A DNA stretch of 64,000 nt from Antedon mediterranea (Eukaryota > Echinodermata > Crinoidea > Comatulida > Antedonidae): positions 7,874,001-7,938,000 of the forward strand of contig NC_092672.1 of assembly GCF_964355755.1 (NCBI RefSeq), given 5' to 3'. The notes under the pieces were generated by a model, which searched no databases, had not been told where the DNA came from, and worked only from the letters and a program-made list of their open reading frames with translations. The position numbers and the translations under genes were made by a program. Within the stretch, counting starts at the first letter, position 1. Every line of letters begins with the position of its first letter. Shown one piece after another: positions 61,001 through 64,000 of the stretch.

Positions 61001-61225
61001 GGTCTGGGTCGGTCGGCCCGGAGAGTGAAGCGGGACCGGGCGCGTGCCGTGAGTGAGCGAGGCCTGCGCAAGCAGGGCGAGCCCGGACTAGTGCCGGCCC
61101 CATTTCGTGGACCTTCCTGGCTTGGCGGCCTTTCGGGATCGCTTTGGCCGACGCCAAACAGCCAACTTAGAACTGGTACGGACACGGGGAATCCAACTGT
61201 CTAATTAAAACAAAGCATTGCGATG
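61001..61225 (+). rRNA. 28S rRNA gene fragment, 3' piece
   Basis: Continues the fragment after the MITE with 'ggtctgggtcggtcggcccg', then a variable stretch, 'cccatttcgtggaccttcct', 'gccaacttagaactggtacgg' and 'ctgtctaattaaaacaaagc' followed by attgcgatg. Similarity stops abruptly at about 61225. Confidence 0.92.
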
Positions 61226-61984
61226 CGAACTATTTACGGTCATTGATTTTTGTTACTTTGAAATATCTGTAAGCTATACAAAATGAAAGCAATATGGGAC
61301 TTTCTGCTGTATGAATATTAATATTATGTTTTTGTTCATTTACATTTTTTTTTTTTTTTGGCGGCCCGGCATGGTATTTGTAGATCCGACCATGGTGGTA
61401 CAACATAGGAGGTTGTGTAGTTTATACAGTGACGTAACATGGTCGCTGAGACGTCAAATTACTGCTTTTTTGCCTTTTAAGAGTTTTTTCTTAAAATTTA
61501 GAAAAGTGACATAGCCTATCGTGTGCAGCGCCTCAATAAACATCAGTGTGCCAAATGTGGGCACATACCGTTCTGTGGTTTTGGAGGAGATACGTAAAAT
61601 ACGCGAAAAATTTAGTACATAAAACATAAATCTCTTTATTCATCTCATAAAACAAACAAAAGCAAGCAAGGAGTAAAAAATATTTTTAAAGATAAAAGGG
61701 ACCTCCAAGAAACCCCAAGGGACTTGTGATAGGAGGCCCACTAAAAACTAGTTACATTAATTAAGCTACTGTAAAAAAAAAAAAATACATAAATTGACGA
61801 ATAGACCATTAATATTATATCAGGGGACGCGCATTGTTAGGGAATAAAATTGCCAGGAATCGAAAACCAAATACCAGATGAGGTTTGAAACACTCAGAAG
61901 CAGAAAGGTTAAATGAACCCACATAGGCCTAAATACTGTACATTACATTATACATACACATTAAAATGTTTAAGCATTAATAGA
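61226..61984. other. Intergenic DNA between 28S fragment and lectin duplicate
   Basis: AT-rich with long T and A runs (61348-61363, 61773-61786). No gene seen. Confidence 0.5.
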
Positions 61985-63935
61985 TATATAGCCTACAATT
62001 ACAATATATTTATTGAAAAAATGAATTTAAATAATTAAGAATTCGATATCAAGAATCGCTTAAAAAATATTCCCACAGTTTTTCCAATAATATACAAGTA
62101 GTGAATGTTTATGAGTGCAATGGTACAAATAATTTCATGAGGCGAAAGATGATGCGATGATTGAACATTCATCATCACTCCTGAACAGTTTCTATAAACT
62201 AACAGTTGATTTCAACCATTCAAAGAGAAACCCCACAGAATGCAACGTACTTTAAAAAGGGTAAATATTCGATTTTTCAATTTCGGTTTTGAATCGTTGC
62301 TAAGTGACTTATTAAGCAACGCATAATCATCATGTTATATATTTTGTTCTGTGTATTTTATTTATGATTTAGGCCTATTCGATTTTAATGGCAATCAATT
62401 TTATCTTGATTGATCGATATTAGAATGTATATTATTTGAATTGAAAATAGAACACCAAACTAGTTTTGTAATGCCAAGGTTAATTAAACATATTGTTAAT
62501 TGTGGATTTTGTTCTGTATGTGTATTATTTATAGCTTATTCGAGTTTAATAGCAATCGATCTCATCACGATTAATCGATATTATTACTGTATATATTAGA
62601 AGTAAGAAAAGAACACCAAACTAGTTTTGTTATGCCACGGTTAAACATGTTTCTAACGTTTTCTATAAGTGTTTGGATTTTGTTCAGACCTTCTTCTTCA
62701 GGTTGTAAGTATATGGCTTACTTCAAAGTATTGATATGTTCTAGGCATTGTCTTAAGTGACGATATTTGTATAAGTACGGTAGGGTGGAGGAGAGCAATT
62801 TCTTCATATCTAATATCCATCTGTAGAAGCTTGGTTCCCACTAAGTCGCAACGCAAGGACGTAAGTCGCAACGCAAGGACGTAAGCCGCAACGCAAGAAC
62901 GAATTGACCAATCACAAGCGACAGTCGGAATAATCCATCGGTTGCGGCGGCTCCTTGTATTGCGCTCTTGTGGGAATCAAGATAAAACAGTAGGCCTACC
63001 ACCGTCTGGTCACGTACAAGGCAATTCACCATAGATAGATGTAGTGAATGGAATCGATTACTAAACTAAAGGACGACGATTTGTACCATTCCAACTATCC
63101 CAAATCAACTTTCTCCAAATTAGGTGATATTCGATTCGAGAGCGGCGCACTTGTGGTTGAATTGGCTGGTCCTCACGAAAATCTTTCCGCTCCAAAATAT
63201 ATACAAGAAACAAATTAATTCGGTATCTTTATTGAATGAATAATAATATTATTTATTTCACTTTTTTTCATAAAACATTTTGTACATAGAATAGGTAACT
63301 GACTCATTTGAGTTACAGCGATGTGTTTTGCTTAAGCAGCACATGCTCAGCATTTTTTTCATCTCTTTTGGTTTTTTTAATAAATTGTATTGATTTTATG
63401 ATGGTCAAATAAATTTGGAGAAAGTTTTGGGATAGTTGGAATGGTAAAAATAATAAATTTGAAAAATTATAAAATAAAATGAAAACACAATATATATATA
63501 ATATAAAAAAAAACAATATTATGCAGCAAGATTTTAGAATTTTTGTACAAAATTAAAAATAAGCAGTATTATTACAAGGACGAATACAAAAATAACATCA
63601 ACAATGCAATACATGTCAGAAAAGAACAAACGCTACAATAAAATCATTAATTAAAAATTCATTAAAAATAAATTAAATGTTGTTCTACTCTATCGATGTC
63701 ATCAGTTATGGAATAGGGCTATTACAACGTTCAGTAGGCCTATACACATACGAACGTTTCTTTCAAGTGGTTTTGGGTATTATTGGTACTGTATTATTGT
63801 TTTGGCAGTGGTTGAGATTGGCCGTAACAAACCAGCAGTGAGAAGTTCCAACCATGGATCGTATGGACCAGAATGGGTCAATGACGGAAACCTGGCAACC
63901 TTCGTACATACAGGTATTACTTAACTGTACTAACG
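61985..63935. repeat. Segmental duplication of the lectin 5' region
   Basis: Collinear with about 49140-51255: shared upstream 'tttaaataattaagaattcg', signal-peptide exon, outer MITE-A (62827-62990), 'accaccgtctggtcacgta', and exon 2. The two copies differ by MITE insertions (49916-50094 and 50268-50644 are only in the first copy) and by about 300 bp present only here (63140-63430). Confidence 0.92.
62632..63913 (+). CDS. Second lectin gene, 5' part (continues past window)
   Basis: Exons 62632-62704 (signal peptide, MPRLNMFLTFSISVW...) and 63809-63913 (start of FTP domain, 'NKPAVRSSNHGSYGPEWVND'), both phase 1 and with the same borders as the gene at 49728. In exon 2 it differs by Y/H, F/Y, D/E, R/W and G/A changes, so it is an intact, diverging paralogue rather than an assembly copy. 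Later exons lie beyond 64000. Confidence 0.85.
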
Positions 63936-64000
63936 CTTGGTTCCTACTTAAAGAGTGTGGTTCCCACTAGAACGCAACGCAGCGACGTATTGACGTAATC
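63934..64000. mobile_element. MITE family A, left ends of two nested copies
   Basis: 'cgcttggttcctacttaaag' is followed at once by a new end 'agtgtggttcccactagaac' and the long-form interior, running to the window edge. It lies 20 bp past the second lectin exon, in the same intron position where copy 1 has MITE-A and FB3. Confidence 0.75.

Noticed and set aside
60196-61185. Several long GC-rich frames (up to 151 codons, both strands)
   Set aside because: They lie within the 28S rRNA fragment and its MITE; they are shadows of conserved rRNA.

Overview
The window is animal nuclear DNA: AT-rich, with intron-split genes, and crowded with non-autonomous DNA transposons, satellites and local duplications. 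The short word AGGCCTA recurs throughout. Together with the gene families (a fucolectin/C-type lectin/PAN secreted protein and a multi-death-effector-domain protein) and foldback transposons resembling the sea-urchin TU type, this suggests a deuterostome invertebrate, most likely an echinoderm. That is an inference and the species cannot be named from the sequence alone.

Layout. 1-5 kb (+): a protein of about 394 residues built from four death-effector-like domains and nothing else. 7.9-22.4 kb (-): a complete NAD kinase gene, 11 coding exons with every splice phase consistent, 410 aa, tail-to-tail with the DED gene. 23.6-27.2 kb (-): pieces of a gene I do not recognise. 28.9-31.1 kb: a satellite of about 157 bp. 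31.5-35.7 kb (-): a possible two-exon gene of 49 codons whose intron would hold a 3.1 kb foldback transposon. 37.2-44.6 kb (-): complete prohibitin-2 (7 exons, 297 aa), with one U12-type AT-AC intron and a second foldback element in intron 1. 46-48.2 kb: two tandem-repeat fields. 49.7-57.5 kb (+): a six-exon secreted lectin with signal peptide, FTP fucolectin, C-type lectin and PAN/apple-like domains. Its large intron 2 is filled by a third foldback element, itself interrupted by another transposon. 58.2-59.0 kb: a 28-bp minisatellite. 60.0-61.2 kb: a fragment of 28S rRNA gene split by a MITE. 62.0-64.0 kb: a second copy of the 5' part of the lectin gene, running off the window.

How it fits together. 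NADK and PHB2 are housekeeping genes (NADP+ synthesis; mitochondrial inner-membrane scaffold). The DED protein and the lectins belong to immune-type families. There is no operon-like logic. The strongest signals are (1) the four-DED protein without a catalytic domain, (2) the AT-AC intron of PHB2, (3) three foldback elements with 8-10 bp target duplications, two of which share an internal core, and (4) two MITE families whose target duplication (TAA/TTA) can be read directly, because the lectin duplication and the rRNA fragment supply the empty sites. No function or copy number outside this window can be judged here.
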